DNA of 64,000 bases from Callaeas wilsoni. Its lineage: Eukaryota; Chordata; Aves; Passeriformes; Callaeidae. Below, piece by piece: positions 1 to 12,500 of this stretch (positions are counted from its first letter, which is position 1; the number at the start of each line of letters is the position of its first letter). Under the pieces are notes generated by a model that was not told the origin of the DNA, ran no database searches, and saw only the letters and a program-made list of their open reading frames with translations. A program made the translations under genes and the position numbers. The DNA is taken from contig VWPU01018998.1 in the NCBI GenBank assembly GCA_013398955.1, forward strand, positions 22,405 to 86,404, in the 5' to 3' direction.

Positions 1-1301
1 TATACTATGGGATCTTCATGGTATGCTACTTGCTCTGTACCAAATAACTACAATTTAGAGATGAAGTGTGGTTTTGGTGTCTGGTTTTGCTTTTTTTTTA
101 ATGCAAGAAAGTTACACTCCCTAAGTGTTTTAACAATATATTGATTTAAACCAAGTGAGTAATTTTTAGCGAAGATTTAAATAAGTGGCCTTATTTTATT
201 TAACTGCTCGTGGATTTGATTTCCTCTAATTGGTTACTGTTCCAACGGCACTGGATACTTTTCTTTGGTATCACCCATTATGGTTGCAAAACCAATTTCT
301 AGTAGTTATTTCCTCTCTGTACAAGAGGCACATCAGTTTCTGTTTGCAAGGTGACTTTATTTGGATTGTCTCTGATCCTAATGGAATGATGCTACAACTA
401 CTCCAAGCCAATGGTGAAGTTAAAAATTCCATTAGATTAAAAAAATTTTGACGTTTACTTCTTACTGAATATTCTTGCCCATAAAACTCAAATACCATGA
501 AAATTCTTTCAAAGACAACAAAGAAAACTGGTAAGCAGTCACCCCTGACTAAATTTACTCAGAAACAATTATTTGCATTCACTTTTCCAGTTATTAATTT
601 CAGAAAACTGAAATGGTATCAGGACCAGGCACACAAGGAAGACAAAACAAGGTACAGTGCATCAGCTACCTCAGAATGCAGGAGGAACATCAAAGACCAC
701 AGCAACAGGCTTAAGGGAGCATGTGAAGTGACTGGCCATAAACTACCACAGAAGAGAATTTGCAGTCTGCCAGAAGGACACACCATCGCTAGTGTGTTCA
801 AGTGAGAAAATCTCCAGCAGTGCTTGTATCTCTATGAATGCTATCTTTCTGCACTGACTGCAAACAAGGCTCATTTTGGACTTGAGGCTCTTTCTGGTAA
901 ATATACTCTAGATCAGTCAATTGCTGTTACACTTATGTGAGTTTGCCTCATGATAATAAATTTGTAACTAGGACAGTATGATTGACTAGGTAAACAAGGC
1001 AGAAAAGGGTTTCAAACTCAACAGCCTTTCATCTAATGGAATCCAGTAATTCTCAGCTGCAAATAGCAATACCAAAATGAACAAACGCCACTCCAGCTCT
1101 CAGCACATTTAGAATGGACAATATCAACTTGTTCAGGTTCAAAATTTGACCTACCTTAAAAAAGTAAAAATCTGGTAGGGCATGTCGTCTAAATTCTAAA
1201 TATCTAGTTAAAAAAACAAACAAATCCATTTCTCATTGCCAAGCAATAAAGAAATATAAGACTGATTTGTGATCTTCTGCAGACAGGCCACCACTTTGCA
1301 A

Positions 1302-1328
1302 TGTATGTGTGTATATACATATATATAT
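1302..1328. repeat. TG/TA microsatellite
   Basis: A short alternating purine-pyrimidine tract, first TGTATGTGTG and then TATATACATATATATAT. It is intronic simple sequence, probably length-variable, with no further function visible. Confidence 0.8.
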
Positions 1329-1415
1329 CATAAATAAAGCACACTAACACCAAATGCTGTAGCTTTGGAAAAGGATATGGACTTTGTGTTCTGCAAATGT
1401 GAGATCACCACTAAA

Positions 1416-1536
1416 TACTGAAAAGTCTGCCTAAGCAACAGACTTTTATTAACTTGCCACATGTATTCTCCCTGAAACTGTCTGCATTCAGACAAAAACC
1501 TCCAAGGTTATTACTGAAAAGTCTGCCTAAGCAACA
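1416..1536. repeat. 25-bp perfect direct repeat, 96 bp apart
   Basis: The same 25 bases, beginning TACTGAAAAGTCTGCC, occur at 1416-1440 and again at 1512-1536. The sequence between the copies is unrelated. It looks like a small local duplication inside the intron rather than a known transposon. Confidence 0.9.
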
Positions 1537-2604
1537 CTAAAATAAAATTATTCAAAAGAAACAAGTGATTTGATCTAAGTTTGAAGAATTTAGATAACAC
1601 TGATCAATGATCACAATCCAGAATGACCACAAGCATCAGGAATTCTACTGACGGACTTCCCTAAGAAAAGAATGACAAATTTAACACAGCATATTCTACA
1701 GATGTGACAGTACATCTATATCGATTTAAGGTTCAGAAGATAAGATAGCTACTAACTGTGAGACTGTAAGATGTATGTTGCAGAGGGTACAATTAATTAT
1801 AACAAGGGTCCTAATATTGTACAGTAATTTCATCTAAAGCAAGATGTTACTTCAGAAGGAAATTCTGTTCACTTGTGCTGTGCTTCCGCATCCCCTCTCC
1901 ACATGTAAACACAAAACAAGGACTACAATAGTTTATCAGATTATAAACAATGAGTAAGAGCAAGCACTAAAGATCCTTACAAGATATTGAAATAAACCTT
2001 TGCTCTGCAGAACACACTGTGCTTTTCAACACAGGTAAGAGCTGCTTACACTATTATGCCATGGCAAACAGACATCAGAACTGAATGAAAACATTTATCT
2101 TCCTAACATCATAACAAAAAGGAACAGACTTGGCTAACAAATTGCAATATGATCTATTATTGCACAAGCAAGTAATCTGCTTTTTGACTCTTACAAGCAA
2201 ATTGAACTAAGGTGACATTTTATTACATGAATATAGAGTTGGACACCAAGAAATGTTCATACCAAAACTCTTTCATTTTGGTAAATCTCACCTTAATTTC
2301 TCAGATTTGATTGAGGTCAAATACAATGTTAAACACTCATTCCTTTAATTTATGTGATTGCCAGTGATGGCATTAACCTTTTTAATGGCAACCCTTTGTA
2401 CACCACATTTCTGAAGCTCTTTAAGTACACAGAGCAGCATAAATCAAATACTTTTTCTGATGAATGGGACTAAATGTTGAGGGCTTACATTCAGAATAAA
2501 CAAACCATTGAAGTTGAAACAATTTAGCTTTTCATTGAAGTTGTCTTCATTCATAGCTGATTAATGCTAGTCATCCCTTAAGAACCATGCATGCTACCAC
2601 TAAC

Positions 2605-2808
2605 CTTTGTAGCCCATATGGTCTGCTCCAAAGGATGAAAAAGTTTGAAACAAAAGCCATCTTTTTTAGAAGGCCTCTCGATGAGTTCACAAACGTTCAG
2701 GAGCACTGTTCCTACCCACTGGTCATTTTTGGGAGTTTTGTAAAGAAGCAACACTCCTGGTTTCAGTACACACCACAGTTTGGTCCAGCTTTTCAAGGTA
2801 CCACGAAT
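2605..2808 (-). CDS. OSBPL8: OSBPL8 coding exon: first part of the PH domain
   Basis: This 204-nt exon (68 codons, phase 0 at both ends) encodes residues 157-224 of the predicted protein. It opens IRGTLKSWTKLWCVLKPG and ends HPLEQTIWATK, very close to human ORP8. It supplies the first half or more of the PH domain: the SWTKLWCVL and GVLLLYKT strands, WVGTVLLN, and the basic loop ERPSKKDGFCFKLF. In ORP8 this domain is known to bind plasma-membrane PI4P and PI(4,5)P2 and so places the ER-anchored protein at ER-plasma membrane contacts. The acceptor is TTTATCTTCTAG before ATTCGTGG and the donor is ACAAAG/GTTAGT. Beyond the donor the open frame continues only briefly into intron. OSBPL5 has a related PH domain, but the upstream exons match ORP8. 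Confidence 0.96.
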
Positions 2809-4002
2809 CTAGAAGATAAACAGTTACAGTTGTATCTCAGTGAAGTCAATATCAAAATCATCCCCCTTAACAAAATTAAAATTGAAATTTATTAGCTTCT
2901 ATTTCAAAGTAAAGTTTATCAGGTCTCTCAAAAATTTACCCAGGTTTATTAAAGAATATAAAGGTATGCTTGCTCTTCTGTCTTGATGAATACTCAGTTC
3001 TAAAAATGGGTATGCACACATTGAGATATGGGAAGCAATTAATCTGAAAAGTCAATGAATTTTCCTATTTGGAATATATTTTAATCACTAGCATGAAGAC
3101 AGGATAATCTTTGAAAACAAATCTCCTCTGAACACAGGTCAGACATCTGATAATAAAAATAAGATCTTAACGAAATAACTCATATATATTTGAATTTCTT
3201 AGATAAAACCTTTTACAACAGCTGTTAGCTTCAACCTGTATGTGAATTAAAAGAAACTTTCAAATCTCTGAAATTCCACATCTCATTAGACTGCTTGCAT
3301 CAATTCTGTCAACTCTGAAATTTAATTGCTTCTGTGTCTGTAAAACAACAACTTGACCTCTGAGCAGTGTTTTAGCCTTTTTATACTGATTTTTGCAGAA
3401 ACTGGAGAAACTTTTTCCTGGCAAGTTATTTGTTTGGAGCGAACAATAAAAACAGGTTAAGGATGTTTTTTCTTGCACTATTAGTACAGGACTAATGTGC
3501 TATTCCTATCCAAAGAATATATTTACAAATGTAAGGAACATGTAGAAATATATAAACTGCACTGCTGCTGCTAACATGGACTGCGATCTTTGAGACAGCA
3601 GTACCAGCTAGTTCTTAAGAGAGGAAAGGAAATACAGAAAGAAACCTGCATTCAAGTATCTGACTGAATCATTTTTGCTATTGTTATGTATGTAACAGAG
3701 TTTCACTTCAAAGTGTAAAATGAGAAGGACAAAAGAAGAATTGCAAAGCCAGCTCATCTCAGGTTGATGGCTATACACACAAGACGCATGGGATTAGGGT
3801 GACTGCAGTAAGTGGGAGCTAGGTTCCTCTCTTAGTCCCCTAGGATTTGAGCACAGAGACCTTGGGATGCAATTAGTGGCTGCTGTGCCTGTAGAAAAAC
3901 ATTAACAGCAAGTAAAAGATTGAGCCTTTTCTATTCTGGCCAGAAAGCAGCAAGCAACTAACTGCTCCATCCTCAACTCAGGTTTCACACTTGGATTCTG
4001 AC
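2809..4002 (-). other. OSBPL8: OSBPL8 intron, about 1.2 kb (phase 0)
   Basis: This intron separates the WLK-ending exon from the PH exon. The donor is AAG/GTCAGA (a weaker match to consensus) and the acceptor ends TTTATCTTCTAG. I see no repeats or other genes in it. The 219-nt minus frame at 3260-3478 is a chance frame. Confidence 0.9.
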
Positions 4003-4104
4003 CTTCAACCAGTCAGCCATAACAATAACTGAGGGGTCCGTGATCGTGCTAAGTAATTCTTTTGTGGCTCTCTTCTTTTCTTCTCTGTAGTTTTTCTTTT
4101 GAAC
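4003..4104 (-). CDS. OSBPL8: OSBPL8 coding exon: lysine-rich segment and PH start
   Basis: This 102-nt exon (34 codons, phase 0/0) gives residues 123-156. It begins VQKKNYREEKKRATKELL and ends VIVMADWLK, practically identical to human ORP8 as I recall it. The run of Lys and Arg just before the PH domain is the polybasic stretch that, in ORP5/ORP8, is known to help the PH domain hold acidic phosphoinositides. ADWLK starts the first PH strand. The acceptor TTTACAG/GTTCAAAAG and the donor TTGAAG/GTCAGA keep the frame with both neighbours. This exon is more conserved than those upstream of it, as expected of a membrane-binding element. Confidence 0.95.
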
Positions 4105-4931
4105 CTGTAAATAATAATAAAAATATTTACAATGTCACGGCCATAAGCCAGTTATCACAACAAAAAGGCATCGACCAATACAAGCTGAGGAAAAACTTGC
4201 TAAATTCTATTTGCAATACAGATACAGAAAAATAGCTCTAAAACAGAGTATTTGACTTCAAAGTGCAAACAATGACTTCAAGAGCAGCTATGATGTAGCC
4301 AATTTCAGATTCTTCTGCAATTTTCTTTTAAAACTGAGGACTTTGAAACTCCTGTTAGAATCAAAGGGCAGAAAAAACTAACCAAACCAACCTCCTCCTC
4401 TCTTCTTTACCTGGTGTAAAGTAGAAAACTGGACTAGGTTCCAGTTTACACATACATTATCTGATCTGTGGTCTTTACCTACCAGTTATGTTCCCTCCAC
4501 AGGAGAAATTTGCAGCAATGTATCTCCCTCATTTAAAGCTAAATAATTTTATGTTTCTCCTGAAATGGTATCTACCAAACAGTGGAGTATGGTCTTGCTA
4601 CAGTACAGGGGGAAGAAGGTAGTAGAAATGCATGCAAATTTCAATTTTTATAATTCCATTTGTCATTTCACTGCATGTAATGTCCTGATGTCCCTGCCAA
4701 TCTGAATTAATCCATAATCTTCTGAGTTATTCTACAATATTGTGCCATCTTAAAGACTGCATTATAGATGCCATTATTCAAGTAAAAATACAGTAAAATT
4801 TGAAGAGACTCAACACCACAACTTCTCACAATACTTAAATACTCCCTAAGTCTCATCATTATTTGGCATTTTTGTCTTAACTATGTGAATGCATTTACAG
4901 TCCATGAGGAGTTACTAGGAAATTAATTCAC
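4105..4931 (-). other. OSBPL8: OSBPL8 intron, about 0.8 kb (phase 0)
   Basis: The donor is CTCAAG/GTGAAT and the acceptor ends ATTATTATTTACAG. It is AT-rich unique intron sequence with no repeat or second gene seen. Confidence 0.9.
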
Positions 4932-5012
4932 CTTGAGAGATTCTTTTTTTCTAAGTTTGCTTGAAGATTGAGAGATGTCCTTCTCAGAGCCATTGAAAAG
5001 CTTGGATTCAGA
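4932..5012 (-). CDS. OSBPL8: OSBPL8 coding exon: Ser/Lys-rich N-terminal segment
   Basis: This 81-nt exon (27 codons, phase 0/0) gives residues 96-122: SESKLFNGSEKDIS, then QSSSKLRKKESLK. Human ORP8 has the same pattern (SESKLYNGSEKDSS followed by SKLTKKESLK). The segment is polar, low in hydrophobic residues and serine-rich, so it is probably disordered and a likely phosphorylation region; the latter is inference. The acceptor is TGAATTTCAG/TCTGAA and the donor CTCAAG/GTGAAT. The exon's boundaries are fixed by the conserved starts of the flanking exons and by exact codon phase. Confidence 0.93.
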
Positions 5013-8000
5013 CTGAAATTCACAACACACATAATAAGTAAGTGGCAGTGACAGATACAAAAATATATTACTGATCCTGGCACTTTAGAAAGTGTTTGAA
5101 GTACAATTATGTTTTTAAGGTTCCCGTTCCCTCTCACTTCTTTACTGCTTCCCCCCTTAAAAAAACCCAAACAAACCAACAAACCACAACTTGTAACACG
5201 AGCTGTTCACCACTTATTCATGGAGTCTCTTTTCCTAAGGGTTTTATGGGAAAGAAGTCAGATTCCTTTGGAAGCAGCTGACCTATACACAGTAAGTATT
5301 TAGCTCATGTAGACTGTTATTAGACAGAGCGTGCTTGAATAGTTAGGCATTGTTTTAGCAGAGAGAGAATGTTTTAGGAGAATCCAGGTGTTTTGACACA
5401 CGAGTCATTCCCAGGATATATGAATCAGAATACAGAATCAACTGTCTTCGTCCACAACTTGACAGCTTCTCCAAATGGACTGCTATAGAGGCACTTACCC
5501 TGTGAGTCATGAAGGAAAATACAGCCTCTTCAGTCTAGGATTCAGTGCTCTATAAATCATCAGAGTACAACTGCCCACTAATGGCACTCGTTCTGCTCCT
5601 TGCTCCCTAACTCCACGCTCTGATTACTTTGCAAGTCATCTCCGAGAAGCTCACGGCGGCGTCAGGCAGGAACGAGACCCGGGTTTGTTCGTGACACCCA
5701 AGTCTTGTTCATGCAGGACAATGAGCTGCCTCAGCACCACATGATTTCTCCCCCCACCTCTCCCCCATGTCTTGTAAGGTTCAAAGTTTACTCCTAAGGG
5801 TTTGTTGCCTACTAGTTGAAAGGGAACTCAAGCCACCAACTATTCACTTTGGGAACAGCACTCTTAGGAAAAAAAAAAGGGGGGGAAAAGAGGAGTCTAA
5901 GAGGAGTCTATGATAGTGTTTTCATATCATTCCTATTGGAGGTCAGAGAACATTGAGCAGGTATTCTCTATATACAAACTTTAGATAAATTACAGAATTG
6001 TATTTCTTTCTGCACTGAAACAGAAACCTGGTGGACCCAAAATTTCTGCATTGTCAAAAACAAACAAATGAAAAAACCCAATATAACATTCTAAACTGTG
6101 TATTCAATTCAAATTCAGGGACATGTTATCAAAACTGACCCTCAAGATGTTCGACATTTCAAATCTCAAACTACAGTGCAAAGTCTATTCACTGAATTTG
6201 TATTTTGGAATACTACAAAATAACAGTCAAAAAATATGCAAGCTTTGAGGAAAACTTATTGCAATAATTAAAACAGTGCACTTGAGCACTCTCAGCTCAC
6301 AAGCTACTCAAACAAAAGAAACAAAACCTAAAGAGTCAGAAGCTATACAAAACAATTTAACTTAGATTCTACTTTACATCTTTAATTCACAACTAAGACT
6401 TTACAGGACTCTACTTAGCTACTGTAAAAAATATATGTGCAATAACTGGTAAAAAGTAATTTTAACTCAAAATTATTTTAATGATAAGTAAATGTTCTAT
6501 AACTTCTGTATCTGTCTTGGAAAAATGATGGAAACATCTTCTTCTTGTAATAAAGCTATGTTCTTGACACTCAAAATTTAGCTTTAAGATGAGTGTACAA
6601 CCTGAAATTAAATTCCTCTCTCTAGAATTTAAAGGAAATACAGTACTTTAAATGTAGTAACAGAAGAGGGGAAAAATGCTTATCACTGTCACATAAGAAG
6701 AGGTAATGAACTCATTATGCAAGCGAAAATGGAGCAACTTAAGCAAAACATTCATAAATATTCTAGATGCTCACTCACAGAAAGCTAAGGCAATCTAAAG
6801 GTCATGCATATACAAGCCCCAAACCAGTAAGTTTCCCAGGCTACAAAAACTCATTTTCTCATTGTCTCAGTTTTAAAACTCATTAACATGACATCAAGTA
6901 AAGGTCTACATTTAGCTGTTCAATGTTGTGAGACAGGTCATAACAGGTAAAATAAATAATAAAAAAAAAAATAAAAAAAACATTAAATTCACAGGTGATC
7001 TGTATATTTTTAAGCCAGTAACCTTCTCACTGTTATAGCTACACAAAGCGGATGGGACAAAAAATTTAGAAGAAAACACTTTAAGAGACCCTGTAACTCC
7101 CAGCAAGGTACATTCAGTACCAGATTCCAGGCACGTCCCACCACTGCTTTTCCATTCTCCCTTAGGAAGAAGGGCTGCTATTTCACTTCCACTAGTATAA
7201 TCAAGCCCCATATGCAGCAATTTAAAAAAAGGGTGAAGAAAAACATGTATCAGCAGAAGTAGGAATATTGGTCTCATCTTTGACAGAAAGACACAAAAAA
7301 TGTATTAGTAAAGCATAGAGACTTAAGATCCTGGGAAGACAAAAACCAAGAAAAATAAATATAGGAGAGAGGAAAAGGGAATTGGATAAACAAAGATAAA
7401 TGATTCTTGAGAGTCTGGAATAAATCCAAGTTAAAAGAGATCGTATTAACTTGATTTCCAAGTCAAACTGATTTTGAGGTTTCTGGACCAACACAAATAT
7501 TTTGATCAGAAGAAAGCTGGATGGTTAAGTATACTTTCTTGATAACCCTGACAAATGAAGCTGTCGGGTGCAGTGAAGCAAAAAGATACAAAGCTTAGTG
7601 ATTCCAAGTCACATGTAAGACACCAACAGTTTGAAATGCACCACAAAACTGCAGCATCAGCTGCAGAAACTAAACTGCTTATCCCACTGCAATTTCAATG
7701 ACACCATTTAAGCCTGGAAATGCTACTATCATCTTTAAGTCTCTTCGTTTTCCTTCAGTATCTTTGTAATGTTTCTCTTTATGGCTCTGATATATCAAAT
7801 ATCACAGAAAAATTTGTGTCAAGACCTCGAGTCTCCAAGGGGTGTGGCTGCCTGTGCCCAGGACAGAGTGCTGTGGGAACAGCTGTGTGCAAAAGCAGTA
7901 AGAAGCAGGCATTTCCCCCTTTCCCCTGGGAGCAAGCTGTGCTGAAGATCAGGTCCTCACCTTCCAGAGCAACCCACACCTGCTGCACCTCAACCATCTG

Positions 8001-8379
8001 TGTAAGTGTTTGTTACCACATTTGCCTCTTTAAAAAGACAGTGGACATCCTAGCAGAAAACAAAAAACCACAGAGCTGGGTAAGAGCCTTTAAACTCCAG
8101 GGCAAGGCATTTTAAAATCTATGGCAAGGCAACATCCCACTCCAAGACGACAGCAAGAAGACTTTAATTTTCACTACTTTGAACCACAGATTTTCATGTG
8201 ATGTCATCCTGGGAACTATATGAAGAGATTCCCTTTAATTTTTATCTATTGCTGAATCTGAAGAGTAATCTTCAAGATTATCTACAACAAAAGTTAAATA
8301 TATTTGCCTTTAATTAAAAATGCATAACTCCTTTACACACCAACATTTTAAAGAAAGGTTAGGAGGTTGTTTTCCTTAC
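5013..8379 (-). other. OSBPL8: OSBPL8 intron, about 3.4 kb (phase 0)
   Basis: The donor is AGCAAG/GTAAGG and the acceptor ends CTGAATTTCAG. It holds an A/C-rich low-complexity patch near 5158-5189 and an A-rich tract near 6960-6981. The 396-nt plus-strand frame at 7720-8115 has no recognisable domain and is treated as chance. Confidence 0.88.
5158..5189. repeat. A/C-rich low-complexity tract
   Basis: A run of AAAAACCCAAACAAACC type. Similar patches occur near 23616-23653, 33301-33329 and 51623-51660. On the transcribed strand they read as G/T-rich (GGTTTGTTTGG-like) sequence, often seen in bird introns. No function is evident. Confidence 0.6.
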
Positions 8380-8450
8380 CTTGCTTTTTGACATAGAATA
8401 TGCCGCATCCTCTTTACTTTGTGATGCATCGTCCTTCCCTTTGTCAAAAC
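8380..8450 (-). CDS. OSBPL8: OSBPL8 coding exon: acidic/Ser N-terminal segment
   Basis: This 71-nt exon completes a split glycine codon (G from the previous exon plus GT) and then encodes FDKGKDDASQSKEDAA followed by YSMSKSK, about residues 72-95. Human ORP8 reads FERGKEDISQNKDESS followed by LSMSKSK, so the match is clear though the segment is drifting. The acceptor is TTTTTTCTTCAAG/GTTTTG and the donor AGCAAG/GTAAGG. Entry is phase 1 and exit phase 0, consistent with both neighbours. The sequence is hydrophilic and probably unstructured. Confidence 0.93.
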
Positions 8451-9435
8451 CTTGAAGAAAAAACAGCATTGCTGCAAATGATTTAAATTCATTAACAAAA
8501 TTTACATGAGCTAGCCTTTGAAATAAATTTGCCAATGTGTTTAGCATAAAGTACAAGTAAATCGGATTTTCAAATAACATATACATACCAATATGTCTCA
8601 TCAATTGAAAACATACCAGCTACTAGAATATACACTAATTTAATACCCACTGAGAGGCAAGAACAATCCACTGTATTTGGCCAATGCTGCACTGGATCAA
8701 ATAACCTGATGAACTAAAAATATAATGTGCCAACTTTTGTCCTTTTCTTTCTCATTCTCCCCTACCTGCATACATGCAGGCACAGAGAAGAGTACAAAAT
8801 AAAGCCTATTTTGTTTTTTCATTTCTTTAGCTTTCTGTAGCTAGATAATTGTTAAATACCACCTACACAAAAGCCAATCTGATTAAAATCACCAGTTAAT
8901 ATTTTTTTGCAAGAAAACGAAAAAAGTTCCTTACATTAGCCTTGAATTTTTACTTTCAACTTGACACTGAAGAAGCATAACTACAAGGCTTTATATTAAA
9001 ACAGTTGTCAAAATCCCATGTTTTTCTTCTGTGACAAATCCCACACTTCCCCAGTATTCAAAAAGCAAAGTAAATCAGTGGATGTGCAACAATGGAAAAC
9101 AGGGACACAACTGGTATGAGTGGTGCCACAGAACATATACTGAGAATCTGGCACCCTCTCACAGAAAAATCGCCCACTCTGCTTATGAGACACGTCATCT
9201 CACTCGGTGATCCATTTTATTTGAAGAGGGTGGCAGCAGCATAAAGCTTTTGTAAACAGGAATAAAACAAACTGCACAATGCATTTATCTCAGTAAGTCA
9301 GCATGCCATCATTCACACAGCCTCTGGAGAGAAGGCAGATGAGACCATGAAGTCACGCATGGATTTCAGAACAGCCCAGGCAGCTGAAAAGTCTGGCACG
9401 GGGGTGTCCGAGAGCTGTGCCCACGAGAGGGCACG

Positions 9436-9546
9436 GCACCAGCAGGGACACCCTGCAGCCACGGCCACCACACCACACACAGCCCCAGCAGGGACACCTG
9501 CACCCATGGCACCGCACCAGACATGGCCCCAGCAGGCACGATGCAC
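9436..9546. repeat. GC-rich minisatellite, about 45-bp period, three imperfect copies
   Basis: A core like GCCCCAGCAGGGACACC recurs at about 9436, 9482 and 9526, each followed by a TGCA-like end and a CA-rich spacer. The block is markedly more GC-rich than the intron around it. Long overlapping open frames in several frames here are a by-product of the low stop-codon density, not genes. Confidence 0.7.
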
Positions 9547-12500
9547 GTATGGACACCACCCGTGTTCTGGAGCGTCCCTCTGGGCATGGTCCCAGCTTAG
9601 AAACACAAAGAGGTATTCTGATCCCTGCAATGAGAAGGCTTACCAGGGAAACTCCTTGCTTCCACATTCTTCAGGGGAATGTGTGTATGTGCGGGGAAAC
9701 GAAGAGCTTTGAAAGAATTTTTAACTTTCTGTAGCAGTGTTGGGTACTTTGTCCATTGTAGGAATTTCTTTTTTATTATTATTATCTTCAGCCTTCCACA
9801 ACTTATAATACTTAGAAAGTCTAACACAGAACTGATTCATTTGTCACAATTACACATCTTGGGAAGATTCATGGAGTTAAAGGGGCATTAGGTTGATCTC
9901 CAGGTTACATGAGAAATTTGGAGATCTCCCTTGATTTTGGCCTGGCAATCAGTCTTTTGGGGTTTTTTCTCCCTTTCTATTTATTACTTTGTGCAGATAT
10001 TCTTTTTTAAGACCAGATTTTTAAAAATTATATTCTGCAGTACAGTATTTCATTTTATGTTCAAAGAAAGGAAGCCCTACATGCCTTTACAAACAACTTT
10101 TACACATCTTCATAGAAGCCCCAGCTGGGCATAGTTCATTAAATCCTTCATTTTTAAATTCTTCCAACACATCTGCAATAGATATGTTCAGCTAATGAAA
10201 ACCTGTAATGCAGAAGACCATTTGACAACAGGGAAAAAGTACCTTGACAGGCAGAAGAGTTGTAGTACTAGGGAATCCACAAAAAATCCAGGCACAGGAA
10301 GCCACATTTCCTATATAATACCAAATGCAAAAGCACATTTTCTACAGCACTAGTTAACAGGCATGAAACGAAACAAAGGTTGTTTAAAGCCTCAGAGGCT
10401 AGATTTGCCTTAGTTGACTGAGAAGTTAACGGATTTGATGCCAGTGTTAGGCAGTCAAACACACACCAGAACCACAGCAGAGGCTTTCTCCTCATCCAGC
10501 ACCCAAAAGAAATTCCTCAAAAGGAATCAAATCCCACTGAAAATGCAATGCAGGCATTTTCTAATTACTCTCCCATTTTTGTTTATTTAATGGCACATAC
10601 AGAAGCCTTAGTGAGGCGAATCAGCAAGGAAGTGCTAAGTCAGGATTGTTCTTACAGAAGAGAAGCTATAATTCAAAGCTTGCTTCCTATAGCACAACAG
10701 TTTTAAGGACTTGACACCCTTATCCAACAGACAGACATTTTTTATTTTCACAAGCAAGCTTTGCGTCAGTATCACCAAGATGAAATGAAACCAGAAACAA
10801 CTATTCTGTCCCAAAGAACTGGACATGAAGACCAAAGTTCGGCTGCATTTCCATGAATTTCACCTCCTCGCTTTCAGTGTCTCGAGCTGGAGAGGTGTGC
10901 GTGCCAGCTGACTCATGAACATACCACCACACCAACTGTTCCCCTCCTCACTCTCATGCTCAGAGAAGGGCTCTCTCAGGGGTTCATTAGCAAAGCCAAG
11001 CCAGGGTGCTGCACCTGCTGGAACACCTTGCACTGCCCCATCTTGGTCTGTGAGGAAACCCAGTCATCCAGCTCTGCATCCCCCAGCATCCTACTGGTAA
11101 CCGCCCTCTCTGCAGAGGGATAAGCTCACAATACAGACAGCTATCTGGAGCAGAGACTGCCGGGCAACACGAGGCTAGAAGCAGGGTGTAATCAAAAGAA
11201 AGTGTTTCAAGTTTTTCAATGTTTATCAGCAGTGGTTTTTGGCTTAATATTTTAGCTTACTTGTTCTTTCCCACCTTGTAACTCAATCAGCAGCTCTTTA
11301 ACAAAATAACCTGAGTTCACATTTCACAATGTAGAAATTCAGGTGTTGAAGACAGTCCCTTTCTGTAATTTCCTCTCTATTGAACCCTTTGAATTTATGT
11401 ATCATTTTCTATCTACAATCCTGAAAGCAACCTTTAGACTTAGGAGTGCCACTACTGTACTCTCCAAAGCAGTTCTGAGCATCAGCGACTGTGTTCAAAG
11501 CAACACTACATCTTAACAGACTTTCTCTGAGTGTGACCTTCCTTATCTTAACAGCACAGGTCCCATGGGCTCTGAAAGCTGATCCCAATGCCAGTGCAGT
11601 CAGCCACAGTTCATGGTATGACCTTACGAGCTAAGGGAAACTGTCCATTAATGCGTTCCTACTGTGAGCACTCAGCATGTTCTTCCAAAACTTGCAGGTG
11701 ATAATCTACATTAAAACTCATTAGGAGCTTTCAGATAGATCTAAGAGCCTGATAGAGGAACCAGAACCCTTGCATGCAAGAGGTCAATGAAACAAAATCA
11801 AACAGTGCTGCTTTAGAGATTGAGCCAGATTATGTAGTCAATACAAACAAACAAACAAAAATGTTTCAAAACTCTGTTGTTGACAGAAAAAAGGCTATAT
11901 AAACTGTAAGATTAAAGACTGTTTAGGATAAAGACTGTGTCAGGGTACAGTTTCAAACAAAACTGTCAGGGTAATAGATTTCAATTTTCAAGCATAACAC
12001 ATTTTTTAAAGTTGCACCCACAATCTGTCCCTTCAATCAGTTTTGAAGGAAGGGAAAAGGCAAAACCAATCACATAGCTCTTACATCTCGAATACTGGTT
12101 TTGTGCCTCTCAAATGCCAACTGCAATCATGATACATGAGAAAAATACATCAGAAAATAAACATGTTACTTTTTAATGTCAGATCTATTTTATTCATAAA
12201 AGAAATAATTACTATCCACTAGAGGCTCTTTTTCGAAGCTATACATACAGAAAAAACAGTAGGAGAGCAATGCAATGCATGAAAAGATCACAAATAGCAA
12301 TCCAAGCAACAATATTACCGACTTTCAAGTGAAAAGAAAGGAACAGCTTGATTTGATTACTGGTGTGCGTGTGCATGTGCAGTTCTAAGGAACAAATAAG
12401 CGAGCTTGAAAATGCTTCTGGAAGAACGATGAGCTGTACTTGGTGGGAATTATCAATACTGGTGCTATATAATAAACACATCAGGAAAAAAAGGAAAAAT

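Larger units (their letters stand above)
1..2604 (-). other. OSBPL8: OSBPL8 intron after the first PH-domain exon (partial)
   Basis: This is non-coding sequence downstream of the last visible coding exon. On the minus strand I looked for the expected next exon (end of the PH domain, with a GRCWMDALELALK-like segment) and saw nothing matching. It contains a TG/TA-rich microsatellite and a 25-bp direct repeat, listed separately. Short open frames here have no coding character. Confidence 0.8.

Noticed and set aside
7720..8115. Plus-strand 131-codon open frame starting with a hydrophobic stretch
   Set aside because: The signal-peptide-like start is T-rich intron sequence; the remainder has no domain and no supporting signals.
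9313..9712. Overlapping long open frames on both strands
   Set aside because: They coincide with the GC-rich minisatellite, where few stop codons occur in any frame.
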